Of a DNA stretch of 64,000 nucleotides, positions 55,580-64,000 are shown in pieces (within the stretch, counting starts at the first letter, position 1; each line of letters starts with the position of its first letter). The DNA lies in the NCBI RefSeq assembly GCF_000422945.1, contig NZ_AUHA01000003.1, positions 186,001 to 250,000 on the forward strand. Direction: 5' to 3'. A program made the translations under genes and the position numbers. The notes under the pieces are model-generated. The model was not told the origin of the DNA and did not search any database. It worked only from the letters and a program-made list of their open reading frames with translations. The stretch comes from Daejeonella oryzae DSM 19973 (GTDB lineage Bacteria > Bacteroidota > Bacteroidia > Sphingobacteriales > Sphingobacteriaceae).

Positions 55580-57518
55580 ATTCAAAAGCTTTTTCAGTCG
55601 GGAAAAGAAATCGCCGGATTATGTAAAACTAAGTGACCAAGAGCGATTAAGCATTATCGAAAAAGCCTGTCAGCAAGTTTCACGAGGTGTTTTTTATTCC
55701 ACAGTAATTATTATTGCCTCATTTTTGCCGGTATTTCTTTTAACAGGGCAGGAGGGAAAACTGTTCCATCCGCTGGCATTTACTAAAACGTTTATTCTCA
55801 TTATCGATGCCATTCTTGTAGTGACACTGGCCCCTGTACTGATCTCCTTTTTTATGAAAGGCCGCTTTCGTTCTGAACAGGAGAATCCAGTAAACCGCAG
55901 ACTTGAAAAGATTTACGAACCAGTCATTCGGGCTTGCTTAAAACATCGTAAAACAACTGTGGGAATAAATATTCTGGCTTTATTAATCAGCATTCCCTTA
56001 GTTTTCAGTTTGGGAAGAGAATTTATGCCTCCGCTTGATGAGCAATCCATATTATTTATGCCGGTAACCCTGCCGGATGTTTCAAATGCGGAAGTAAAAC
56101 GAATTCTACAGGTTCAGGATAAGATTATAAAATCTGTTCCGGAAGTAGATCATGTTTTAGGAAAAGCAGGAAGGGCAAGTTCTGCAACAGATAATTCTCC
56201 AATCAGCATGATAGAAACTATCATTTCACTTAAACCTAAAAGTGAGTGGCGTGCCGGAATTACCAAGAAGGATATCATCACCGAACTGGATAACAAATTG
56301 CAAATTCCCGGGGTGGTAAATGGCTGGACGCAACCCATTATAAACCGTATTAATATGCTTTCAACCGGCATACGTACCGATGTTGGTGTAAAAGTTTACG
56401 GACAGGATTTAAGAGAGATTGATCAGGTTTCTAAAAAGGTACAGACAATTCTGCAGAATATAGAAGGAGTAAAAGATTTGTATGTAGAGCCGGTTACAGG
56501 AGGAAAATATCTGGAAATTAATATTAAAAGAGAACAATTAGAACGCTATGGTTTAACAGTAGATGATATTAATGCGACTGTAGAAACGGCAATCGGCGGA
56601 GCCCCTTTTGCTACAACAATTGAAGGCAGACAGCGATTTAACATTAATTTGCGCCTGGGCCAGGATTTCCGCAACAGCCTGGATAAGTTGAAACGTATTC
56701 CCTTGGTTTCTCCGGATGCAGGTACTATTCCTCTGTCGGCTGTAACCGATATCAGTTTTGTGGACGGCCCGCCCATGATCACTTCAGAAAACGCTATTCT
56801 ACGAGGAGCGGTTATGTTTAATGTTCGGGAACGGGATTTAGGTCATACCGTTCAGGAAGCCATAAATAAATTAAACAAAGACCTAAAACTGCCGAACGGA
56901 TATTTTGTAGAATGGAGCGGCCAGTATGAAAATCTGATTCGTGGTCAAAAGACATTATTGTATGTTTTGCCTATCGTATTGTTTATCATTTTTCTTTCCC
57001 TTTACCTGGCTTTTAAATCTGCCAGAGAAGCATTCTTAAGTCTGGTAACTATTCCCTTTGCATTAATTGGAGGAGCTTTTCTGGTGTACTTCTGGGGAGT
57101 TAATTTATCTGTAGCGGTTGCTGTAGGCTTCATTGCCCTATTCGGTATTGCGGTAGAAACAGGCGTTGTAATGGTTATTTATCTCAATGATTCTATGAGA
57201 CAATTAATTGCCTTAAAGGGTAACTCAAGAGAAACCATAACGAATGAGGATTTACGTGAATATGTTATCAATGGAGCTGCCAAAAGACTTCGCCCCAAAT
57301 TAATGACCGTATGCGTGGCATTATTCGGATTGATTCCTGTTTTATGGTCTCAGGGGGTTGGCAGTGATGTGATGCAGCCCATTGTTTTACCCATGATCGG
57401 AGGAGTTTTAACCTCTTCTACGCATATTCTTCTGGTAACACCGCTTATATTTTTGATGACGAAAGAATATGAATTGAAAAAATTTGGAAAACTGGAGGTA
57501 CACGATGCAACACATTAA
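55569..57518 (+). CDS. cusA: CusA-type RND efflux permease, C-terminal part of split gene
   Basis: 649 residues: helices 5-6 ('VIIIASFLPVFLLTGQEGKLF'), the second periplasmic lobe with 'EFMPPLDEQSILFMPVTLPD', and helices 7-12 ('PIVLFIIFLSLYLAF', 'VAVGFIALFGIAVETGVV'). The ATG at 55569 overlaps the end of the first part and lies about 11 bases after a strong aagggggaaa stretch, so it may be made as a separate coupled chain. If one A of the run at 55567-55569 were removed, both parts would read as one protein. Confidence 0.9.
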   Translation: MQSKFKSFFSREKKSPDYVKLSDQERLSIIEKACQQVSRGVFYSTVIIIASFLPVFLLTGQEGKLFHPLAFTKTFILIIDAILVVTLAPVLISFFMKGRFRSEQENPVNRRLEKIYEPVIRACLKHRKTTVGINILALLISIPLVFSLGREFMPPLDEQSILFMPVTLPDVSNAEVKRILQVQDKIIKSVPEVDHVLGKAGRASSATDNSPISMIETIISLKPKSEWRAGITKKDIITELDNKLQIPGVVNGWTQPIINRINMLSTGIRTDVGVKVYGQDLREIDQVSKKVQTILQNIEGVKDLYVEPVTGGKYLEINIKREQLERYGLTVDDINATVETAIGGAPFATTIEGRQRFNINLRLGQDFRNSLDKLKRIPLVSPDAGTIPLSAVTDISFVDGPPMITSENAILRGAVMFNVRERDLGHTVQEAINKLNKDLKLPNGYFVEWSGQYENLIRGQKTLLYVLPIVLFIIFLSLYLAFKSAREAFLSLVTIPFALIGGAFLVYFWGVNLSVAVAVGFIALFGIAVETGVVMVIYLNDSMRQLIALKGNSRETITNEDLREYVINGAAKRLRPKLMTVCVALFGLIPVLWSQGVGSDVMQPIVLPMIGGVLTSSTHILLVTPLIFLMTKEYELKKFGKLEVHDATH

Positions 57519-58752
57519 GAAATTTATTCTGATCATAATTCTATTGAATTCAGGCCTGTTATACGGCCAGGAAATCCTTAGTCTGAATGAAATACTTCTG
57601 GAAATTGAAAGGAATAATCCTGCCTTAAGATCTTTTGAAAACCGGATTAAAAGTCAGGATGCCAAAGTAGAGGGTGCCGGGGCATGGATGGCTCCAATGG
57701 TTGGCGCAGGTACGTTTATGACTCCATATCCGGGTCAGAAAGTAATGGAAGCCGGTGATAAAGGCGCATTTATGATTTCTGCCGAGCAGGATATTCCAAA
57801 TCCTGCTAAGACCAAAGCCAAAGCCGGATATCTGGCGGCTCAGTCTTCCATTACAAGATCTGAACAGGGGGTATTGGCTAACCAGCTACGGGCAAAGGCT
57901 AAAGAACTTTATTATGATTTATTAATCGCTCATAAGCTGATTGCTTACCAGAAAGAAAACCTGGCAATTATGCAAACAATGAGGAAACTCGGAGAGATCA
58001 GGTATCAGTATAATCAGGGTGCTTTAAACCAGGTTTTTAAAGCCGAAGGTCGTTTTTATGAAGCGGATAATATGATCGTTATGACGCAAAGTTCTGTTCG
58101 GTCTTATAAAATTGCTTTAAACAGCCTGATGAACCGGCCCGCTTCCACTGACTTTGCTATTGATACCCTATATAAGGTTGAATTTAATCCTTTACCTCAA
58201 CTTGATACGGCGTATCTGGCTTCAAAACGAAGTGATATTTTACAAATGGAACGTTCGATAACTGCTATGTCATTAAACATTAACCAGGTTAAACAGGATT
58301 TTAAGCCTGATTTCCGGCTGAGGTTTGACCATATGTCTAGTTATTCATCCATGATGCCCCGTCAATTTACAGTAATGGGTATGCTTTCTATTCCAATTGC
58401 TCCATGGTCATCAAAAATGTATAAATCTGAAATTAAATCCATGAATTTTGAGCAGGAGGCCATGAGGCAGCAGAAACAAGCGATGCTAAATGAAATGCTC
58501 GGAATGACCAAAATGCTTGAGAACGAAACCCATACCATGCATCATCACCTCGAAAACTATGAGAATAAAATACTTCCTGCTTTAAGTAAAAACATGAAAG
58601 TCTCCATGCTCTCTTATCAGGAAAACAAGGCGGATTTAAATACGGTAATTGATGCCTGGGAAACGGTGAATATGGCGCAGGTGAATTATCTGGATCAGTT
58701 AAAAAAGTTTTATAAAATGATTGTGGACTATGAAAAGAATATTGAAAGGTAG
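57505..58752 (+). CDS. cusC: TolC-family outer-membrane efflux channel
   Basis: 415 residues from ATG at 57505 (MQHIKKFILIIIL), overlapping the permease stop; the longer frame from 57484 has an unlikely start. Signal peptide to about 20, then long helices with the TolC-type repeats ('AKAGYLAAQSSITRSEQG', 'MRKLGEIRYQYNQGALNQVFKAEGR'). Forms the outer-membrane exit of the CusABC-type pump. Confidence 0.92.
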   Translation: MQHIKKFILIIILLNSGLLYGQEILSLNEILLEIERNNPALRSFENRIKSQDAKVEGAGAWMAPMVGAGTFMTPYPGQKVMEAGDKGAFMISAEQDIPNPAKTKAKAGYLAAQSSITRSEQGVLANQLRAKAKELYYDLLIAHKLIAYQKENLAIMQTMRKLGEIRYQYNQGALNQVFKAEGRFYEADNMIVMTQSSVRSYKIALNSLMNRPASTDFAIDTLYKVEFNPLPQLDTAYLASKRSDILQMERSITAMSLNINQVKQDFKPDFRLRFDHMSSYSSMMPRQFTVMGMLSIPIAPWSSKMYKSEIKSMNFEQEAMRQQKQAMLNEMLGMTKMLENETHTMHHHLENYENKILPALSKNMKVSMLSYQENKADLNTVIDAWETVNMAQVNYLDQLKKFYKMIVDYEKNIER

Positions 58753-60067
58753 TTTTCATGTTAGTTTTTTTCTGGCAGTTGTTATGCTCCTGAGCTGCAA
58801 TTTAAATAATGAAAAGCATGCCCATGAGGGAGAAGGAACAAAGTATACCTGTCCTATGCATCCTCAGATTGTAGGTGATGAGCCCGGGATTTGTCCGATT
58901 TGTAAAATGGATCTGGTTGTCGTAAAAGCTGATTCAGGCCATGCAGCTAATGATAGTTTGTCTATGCTGGTAAAACCTACCGATGAAAGCATTTTGTCTT
59001 CCATCAAAACTGTGCAGCCGCAAAAAGGCAATCGTTTTTCTGAAAGCAGTGTAAAAGGCGTTATTAATTATAATACAAATAACTGGAACTCTGTTTCTGC
59101 GAGAGTTGGCGGAAGAATAGAACGCTTATATGTAAAATACAATTATCAGGCTGTAAATAAGGGTCAGAAATTGATGGATATTTATAGTCCGGATCTGGTG
59201 AATGCTCAGCAGGAATTACTTTTCCTGAAAAATAACAATGAGCCGGAGTTAATGAATGCTGCAAAAAGTAAACTTCGTTTACTGGGTTTTACACAACAGC
59301 AAATAAATCGACTCATCAGAACCGGAAAAATAAATTATTCGGTAACTATATATAGTCCGTACAGCGGATATGTTGCTGAACAGCAAAATTCCGCAGCTTC
59401 AGGCGGTATTCCACCATCAGCAGGCGGCACGGTTATCAGTTCTTCATCAGCTGATCAGGCTGTTTCTATGGGATCAATGGGCTCCTCAGCAAATTCCGGG
59501 AATCCTCCTCCTGTTCCGGATGTAAATCAGGGAACGCCTTTACAATTAAAGGAAGGTCAGTATATTTCTGCAGGTCAAAAACTTTTTAGCCTGATGAATG
59601 CCAATCAGGTTTGGGCGGAATTTTATGTTACTCCTGAGCAAATTGGTGAATATAAAAGAGGAAGTATTGTCAAAGTGCAGGCAATTGACAATCCGGCTCA
59701 AAATGTTAAAGCATCGGTCAGTCTCATTCAGCCTTACTATAATCAGGGGTCAAATTATTCGCTGGTGAGAGCAACAGTTCCCAATCCGGGAAAAAATTGG
59801 AAAGTAGGTCAGCTGATTAGTGTGGGGAAAGAGCTTCAGGGTAAACCGGGTATCTGGCTGCCACGAACAGCTGTACTTCAGCTCGGAACGCGGTATGTCT
59901 CATTTATTAAAAAAAATGGAGCATTTGCAGCAGTTTACGTGGAAGTACGAACCATAAATGATGATTGGGTGGATGTTGGAAATAGCCTGGAAAAAGATGA
60001 GGAAGTTGCAGAAAATGCCTGGTTCCTGGTAGACAGCGAAAGTTTTATTAAAGTGAACCGCTTATAA
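58730..60067 (+). CDS. cusB: RND efflux periplasmic adaptor with metal-binding domain, first copy
   Basis: 445 residues from ATG at 58730 (MKRILKGSFHV), overlapping the TolC gene by 23 bases. Lipoprotein-like start with cysteine ('LLSCNL'), then heavy-metal-binding 'YTCPMHPQIVGDEPGICPIC', a barrel-sandwich part ('YSPYSGYVAEQQNSAASGG') with an unusual Gly/Ser/Pro-rich insert of about 40 residues (about 225-265), and beta-barrel domain ('KRGSIVKVQAI'). Links the permease to the outer-membrane channel. Tandem with a second adaptor. Confidence 0.92.
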   Translation: MKRILKGSFHVSFFLAVVMLLSCNLNNEKHAHEGEGTKYTCPMHPQIVGDEPGICPICKMDLVVVKADSGHAANDSLSMLVKPTDESILSSIKTVQPQKGNRFSESSVKGVINYNTNNWNSVSARVGGRIERLYVKYNYQAVNKGQKLMDIYSPDLVNAQQELLFLKNNNEPELMNAAKSKLRLLGFTQQQINRLIRTGKINYSVTIYSPYSGYVAEQQNSAASGGIPPSAGGTVISSSSADQAVSMGSMGSSANSGNPPPVPDVNQGTPLQLKEGQYISAGQKLFSLMNANQVWAEFYVTPEQIGEYKRGSIVKVQAIDNPAQNVKASVSLIQPYYNQGSNYSLVRATVPNPGKNWKVGQLISVGKELQGKPGIWLPRTAVLQLGTRYVSFIKKNGAFAAVYVEVRTINDDWVDVGNSLEKDEEVAENAWFLVDSESFIKVNRL

Positions 60068-61293
60068 TGAATTCTATAATGAGAAATAAAATTTTATATA
60101 TTTTCCTTGGATTTGCAGTTCTATCTGCTTCAGTTTTTTTATCCTCATGCACTGATAAAAAAGCAAAAGAGAACTCAATCCAGAAGCATACTTGTCCGAT
60201 GCATCCGCAGATTATAAAAGAGGGGCCTGGTACATGTCCTATTTGCGGGATGGATCTGGTTCCGGTTAATAGCAAAGGAACGAGTAAGGAAATTATTCTG
60301 AGTGAAAGCCAGGTGCAGCTTGCAAATATCAAAACAGCAATGGTAAGCAGCGGAGATTTTAAAAGTTCCAAAGTTTTAAATGGCCGTTTGCTAAACAATC
60401 CGGAACTGACAGAAGTTGTTTCAAGCCGGTATGCGGGAAGAATAGAAAAGCTGTATATAAAAGAAACAGGTCGGCCGGTTTCTGTCGGACAGGCGCTTTT
60501 TGAAATTTACAGTGAGGAATTACAGACCCTTCAGCAGGATTATTTATTGCAGGTAAAACAAGCTGCGGCATTTCCTGATGAGCAGATTTATAAAACTCTG
60601 CGGGAAGGAGCAAAAAGTAAGCTTAGACTTTTTGGTTATTCAAACGCTCAGATTTCGGCATTAAACAATGGCGCCAAAGTTTCGCCAAACGTAACTGTTT
60701 TTGCAAAAGTTTCAGGCATTGTAAATGAATTGAGTGTGAACGAAGGACAGTATGTTTCTGAAGGAAGCCCGATTATGAGGCTAGAAAATTTTAATCAGCT
60801 TTGGGTCGAAGCAGATGTATACCCAGCAGAGGTTTCGCAGGTCAGGATAGGAAGTTTATTAAAAGTTTCTGTAAACGGATTAAATGCTCAGGAGCAAACG
60901 GTGAAAATAAATTATATCTCCCCGCAAATTGATCCTGCAAGTCAGCTTTTGAAAGTGAGGGCAGTGATACAAAATCCTGGTAATTTTCAACCGGGAATGC
61001 AGGCTACGGTTTTGTTGCCTGCAAGCCGGATAAAAGCAGCCATGAGCTTACCTCTCGAAGCAGTTATGAGAGATGCAAAAGGTGCACATGTATGGATTCA
61101 AACGGCAAAAAATACCTTTGAACCCCGAATGGTTACAACCGGAGAAGAAGATGAAACACAAATCATTATCACTTCAGGCTTGGAAAATGTTAAAGAAGTA
61201 GTAATCAGTGGAACCTATTTATTATCCAGTGAATTTATATTAAAAAAAGGATCTGATCCCACGGTAGGGCATAATACAATGAAGCATGATTAA
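60067..61293 (+). CDS. cusB: RND efflux periplasmic adaptor with metal-binding domain, second copy
   Basis: 408 residues; start overlaps the stop of the first adaptor by one base (taatg). An alternative start at 60079 (MRNKILYIFLG) leaves a clearer lipoprotein signal with cysteine 'FLSSCTDK'. Contains 'HTCPMHPQIIKEGPGTCPIC' and 'MDLVPV', a barrel-sandwich ('ETGRPVSVGQALFEIYSEEL') and beta-barrel part ('GSLLKVSVNGLN'). Less similar to the first copy than expected for a recent duplicate, so the two probably have separate tasks. Confidence 0.92.
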   Translation: MNSIMRNKILYIFLGFAVLSASVFLSSCTDKKAKENSIQKHTCPMHPQIIKEGPGTCPICGMDLVPVNSKGTSKEIILSESQVQLANIKTAMVSSGDFKSSKVLNGRLLNNPELTEVVSSRYAGRIEKLYIKETGRPVSVGQALFEIYSEELQTLQQDYLLQVKQAAAFPDEQIYKTLREGAKSKLRLFGYSNAQISALNNGAKVSPNVTVFAKVSGIVNELSVNEGQYVSEGSPIMRLENFNQLWVEADVYPAEVSQVRIGSLLKVSVNGLNAQEQTVKINYISPQIDPASQLLKVRAVIQNPGNFQPGMQATVLLPASRIKAAMSLPLEAVMRDAKGAHVWIQTAKNTFEPRMVTTGEEDETQIIITSGLENVKEVVISGTYLLSSEFILKKGSDPTVGHNTMKHD

Positions 61294-61325
61294 GTTTTAT
61301 TGAAAGGCTTACTCAGATGAAATAG

Positions 61326-62357
61326 TTATTGCATTACAAGAGTTTCATTACTTTTCTTCATGATGTTTGCAAAAATCTCATAGGAGCGGAGTCTTTCCTT
61401 GTGCTCATAAATATGAGATGTGATCATCAATTCATCAAGCTGATTTTCTATTATAAAATTATCAACTTCTTCTTTAATCTTATCTGGCCCGCCAATAAAT
61501 GAGCAGGAAAGCATCTGCTGAACCGCAGCTTCTTCATATTGCGACCATATAGAATCCATGCTGTCAATCGGCGGCTGCATCAGTCTGCGGTGCCCGTTTA
61601 TGATGCCCAGAAATAATTGTTGCATGGATGTAGCAAGCCTTTTAGCTTGTATGTCTGTATCAGCTGCTATTACATTTACACAAGCCATAACATAGGGCTG
61701 ACTAAGAAATTGTGAAGCTTTAAAACTTTGTCGGTATAGCTGAATTGCGGTTTGAAACTGCGCCGGTGCAAAGTGACTTGCAAAAGCATAGGGTAATCCC
61801 AGCATTCCGGCAAGGCGGGCGCTGTCTGTACTTGAACCTAAAATCCAGATGGGAATATCTAAGCCTTCTCCCGGAATAGCCCTAACCCGACCCTTACTAT
61901 TTTCTTTGCTGAAGTAGGTTTGCAGCTCAAGAATATCCTGCAGGAAATCATTTCCTGCGCCCATACGCTGTCCGCGGATAGCCATGGCGGTAATTTGATC
62001 CGTTCCCGGAGCTCTACCTAATCCTAAATCTATTCTACCCGGATATAAGGTGGCAAGAGTTCCAAATTGCTCTGCAATTACCAAAGGTGCATGATTGGGT
62101 AGCATAATTCCCCCAGAACCAACTCTAAGCGTATTGGTTCCTCCTGCGATGTGGCCAATAAGAACAGAAGTTGCAGAACTTGCCACACTTTCCATATTAT
62201 GATGTTCGGCAAGCCAGTAACGTGTATATCCCCAGTTTTCTACATTCCGGGCTAAGTCCAAACTGTTTCTAAAAGTATCAGCTGCTGTATGTCCTTCAGT
62301 AACTCCGGCTAGATCCAGAACAGATATTTTTATATCATTAAGCTTTTGTTTATTCAT
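61326..62357 (-). CDS. LLM-class flavin-dependent oxidoreductase (luciferase-like)
   Basis: 343 residues, bacterial luciferase-like TIM barrel: '[20 protein letters not shown]', '[20 protein letters not shown]' and '[15 protein letters not shown]'. Uses FMN and O2; substrate unknown. Convergent with the adaptor genes. No membrane or signal segment. Confidence 0.92.
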   Translation of the reverse strand: MNKQKLNDIKISVLDLAGVTEGHTAADTFRNSLDLARNVENWGYTRYWLAEHHNMESVASSATSVLIGHIAGGTNTLRVGSGGIMLPNHAPLVIAEQFGTLATLYPGRIDLGLGRAPGTDQITAMAIRGQRMGAGNDFLQDILELQTYFSKENSKGRVRAIPGEGLDIPIWILGSSTDSARLAGMLGLPYAFASHFAPAQFQTAIQLYRQSFKASQFLSQPYVMACVNVIAADTDIQAKRLATSMQQLFLGIINGHRRLMQPPIDSMDSIWSQYEEAAVQQMLSCSFIGGPDKIKEEVDNFIIENQLDELMITSHIYEHKERLRSYEIFANIMKKSNETLVMQ

Positions 62358-62786
62358 CTTAACTATTTTCTTGGCAGCCGCAAAAATACAGCCATGGAAA
62401 TGATTTTAAGTCTGAGAAATGTCTTTAATAGATTTTGATTTCTGAGAGATTTATCAATCGGGTGTATGTCTGATTATACAACTTGTGAAACTTCTTATTT
62501 AAGTAATCCGGTAGTTGCTTTTCCAATTTCGGAGTCGGTTCAGAATATAGCAACCGTCTTTTTGCCTGTAAATTTCAGGTATGCACATTTGCTTTAAATT
62601 AATTACAGTACTTTAACAGGATTTGAAGGATAGAATAGCAATCTGTATTATTATATTAATGATATTAGTCATAAAGTTTTAATAACTAAAACATTAGAAA
62701 AAAACAGGCGTTAAAGTTGAATAAGCAGATACTATTTTTATATAACTTAATAAATTCTACTAACCATTGAATACTATTCTATAAAG
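62358..62786. other. 429-base intergenic region
   Basis: AT-rich, with promoters for the divergent LLM gene and the surface lipoprotein. Nothing else supported. Confidence 0.4.
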
Positions 62787-64000
62787 ATGAAAAAGCTGGT
62801 ATACCTAATATTTTTTTCAAGCTCTCTTTTCTATTCCTGTAAAAAAGACCCAATCATAGTTGATGAACCGCGAAAAACCGAAGTACTTCAGGGAGCTATT
62901 ACCGAAGATAAAACTCTTAACAAAAACACAGATTATCTGCTAAAAGGGCAAGTGTATGTGAAAAATAATTCTACACTTACAATTCCGGAAGGAATTGAGG
63001 TTGTTGTAGAGAAAGCTGATAATCCATCAGACAAAGGGGCTTTGATCATCACAAAAGGATCAAAACTGAATATTGCCGGAACTCAGGATTTTCCGGTTGT
63101 ATTTACTTCATCAGCCATTAATAAAAATCCGGGCGACTGGATTGGAATTATCATTTTAGGCAAAGCGCCAACCAATTTGATAAACGCCCATATAAAAGGT
63201 TTAACAGAATCTACGGATACGGAATTTGGAGGAACTGTTTCTGATGATAATTCGGGTTCAATTAATTTTCTGCGTTTGGAATATACAGGCGGCTTAAATC
63301 CCAATCAGGAAGAAGAGTGGGAAATGGATATGGCCAGCGGATTAAGTTTAGAAGGAATAGGTTCTGCCACAAAAGTAGAGCATGTAATGGTTAAAAATTC
63401 TTTGGATGATGGTTTTCAATTTGTGGGAGGAACTGTTAACGGAAAGTACCTCATAAGTTTGAATAATCAGGATGATAATTTTGATTTTGACCGCGGTTAT
63501 ACCGGTAAATTACAATTTCTGATTTCTTATCATTCTGCCAGCTCAACTCACTCCATCCGTGCCAACGGTTTGGAAAGCTTAAACGATAAGGGAGCAACCG
63601 ATGCTCAGCCGTATACCAGACCAGTAATTTCGAATATGACCATTATTGGTCCGGATCATGATGAACTTTCAGGCAATCAAAGTCAGGGAATTTATATCAG
63701 AAGGAACACACGCTTTAATGTTCGAAACTCAATAATTGAAGGATATTCTAATGGTGGCCTGATGATGTGTCCAAAAACCAAACCGTTACTGCTCAATAAC
63801 CTGGGATCGCAATTTAAATACAACATGGTAAACAGTGATGACCGTTCGAGAGCATTTACCTATGATAATGGCCCTACAGGTATCAATATTATTCCTGATC
63901 CTGAAGTTGCAGCTTTGGCAGTTATAATGGATGATAATCTGATTACCAGACCGGCATTAAACAAAAATGTAATTATTGATAACACTCAGGAAATTGGGTT
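62787..64000 (+). CDS. Surface lipoprotein with right-handed beta-helix-like repeats, 3' end cut off
   Basis: ATG at 62787 and no stop to the window edge (404 codons visible). Lipobox at C18 (SLFYSC-KKD), then segments such as 'GQVYVKNNSTLTIPEGIEVVV', 'FGGTVSDDNSGSINFLRLEYTGG' and 'NRRNTRFNVRNSII'-like repeats typical of beta-helix proteins. Similar lipoproteins accompany TonB-dependent receptors in Bacteroidetes; no such partner is visible. Ligand unknown. It is not part of the copper cluster. Confidence 0.85.
   Translation, partial: MKKLVYLIFFSSSLFYSCKKDPIIVDEPRKTEVLQGAITEDKTLNKNTDYLLKGQVYVKNNSTLTIPEGIEVVVEKADNPSDKGALIITKGSKLNIAGTQDFPVVFTSSAINKNPGDWIGIIILGKAPTNLINAHIKGLTESTDTEFGGTVSDDNSGSINFLRLEYTGGLNPNQEEEWEMDMASGLSLEGIGSATKVEHVMVKNSLDDGFQFVGGTVNGKYLISLNNQDDNFDFDRGYTGKLQFLISYHSASSTHSIRANGLESLNDKGATDAQPYTRPVISNMTIIGPDHDELSGNQSQGIYIRRNTRFNVRNSIIEGYSNGGLMMCPKTKPLLLNNLGSQFKYNMVNSDDRSRAFTYDNGPTGINIIPDPEVAALAVIMDDNLITRPALNKNVIIDNTQEIG

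Overview
The window comes from an AT-rich member of the Bacteroidetes, most likely Sphingobacteriales/Sphingobacteriaceae. The evidence is type IX secretion C-terminal domains, a fused CcoNO cbb3 oxidase with its accessory genes, a HYC_CC_PP copper-associated protein, BaiN, Tex and TopA of the Bacteroidetes type, and few Shine-Dalgarno sites. No rRNA, tRNA, CRISPR array, insertion sequence or phage was seen. The genus assignment is inference from gene content.

Region 1 (1-11765, minus strand) holds three tandem paralogous genes for giant secreted proteins. They are built from beta-propeller-like GloVer repeats (TIGR03803 type), in one case preceded by delta-60 repeats, followed by Ig/cadherin-like domains and a T9SS sorting domain. 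The first is cut by the window edge. Region 2 (12175-17324) has tex, a terminator, and a minus-strand operon thioredoxin - ApbE flavin transferase - DUF4266 lipoprotein - DUF3570 outer-membrane protein. Region 3 (17630-26658) is mostly housekeeping: BaiN-type flavoprotein, META lipoprotein, a 54-residue membrane protein missed by size cut-offs, a DisA_N-like (DACNV) sensor protein, an alpha-glucan phosphorylase homologue lacking the PLP lysine, and topA. Region 4 (26934-29771) is an arsenic operon: ArsR, DUF6428, ACR3 pump and a phosphoesterase, with two similar ATCG...-type putative operators.

Region 5 (about 30.2-49.3 kb, all minus strand) is the most coherent part and reads as a low-oxygen respiration and fermentation island. 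It runs pta-ackA, a FixL-like PAS histidine kinase, a response regulator fused directly to a Crp/Fnr effector, D-lactate dehydrogenase, hemN, an uncharacterised 600-residue cysteine-containing protein, the CcoI/FixI copper ATPase, ccoS, ccoNO, ccoQ, ccoP, ccoG, fixH and a SafE-like membrane protein. FNR-type boxes (TGAT-N4-ATCA) lie upstream of ccoNO and of fixI. The E-T-I-S-R recognition helix of the fused regulator fits these boxes. The working model is O2 (heme PAS kinase) -> phosphorylated receiver-Crp protein -> oxidase, copper loading, heme synthesis and fermentation genes.

Region 6 (49561-53133) has two unknown small genes and an outer-membrane barrel gene next to two YceI genes. Region 7 (53495-61293, plus strand) is a copper/silver efflux cluster: HYC_CC_PP protein, a heavy-metal-binding lipoprotein, a CusA permease split into two overlapping frames, a TolC-type channel and two consecutive adaptor proteins. 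An LLM flavin monooxygenase-like gene and the start of a surface lipoprotein (cut by the right edge) finish the window.
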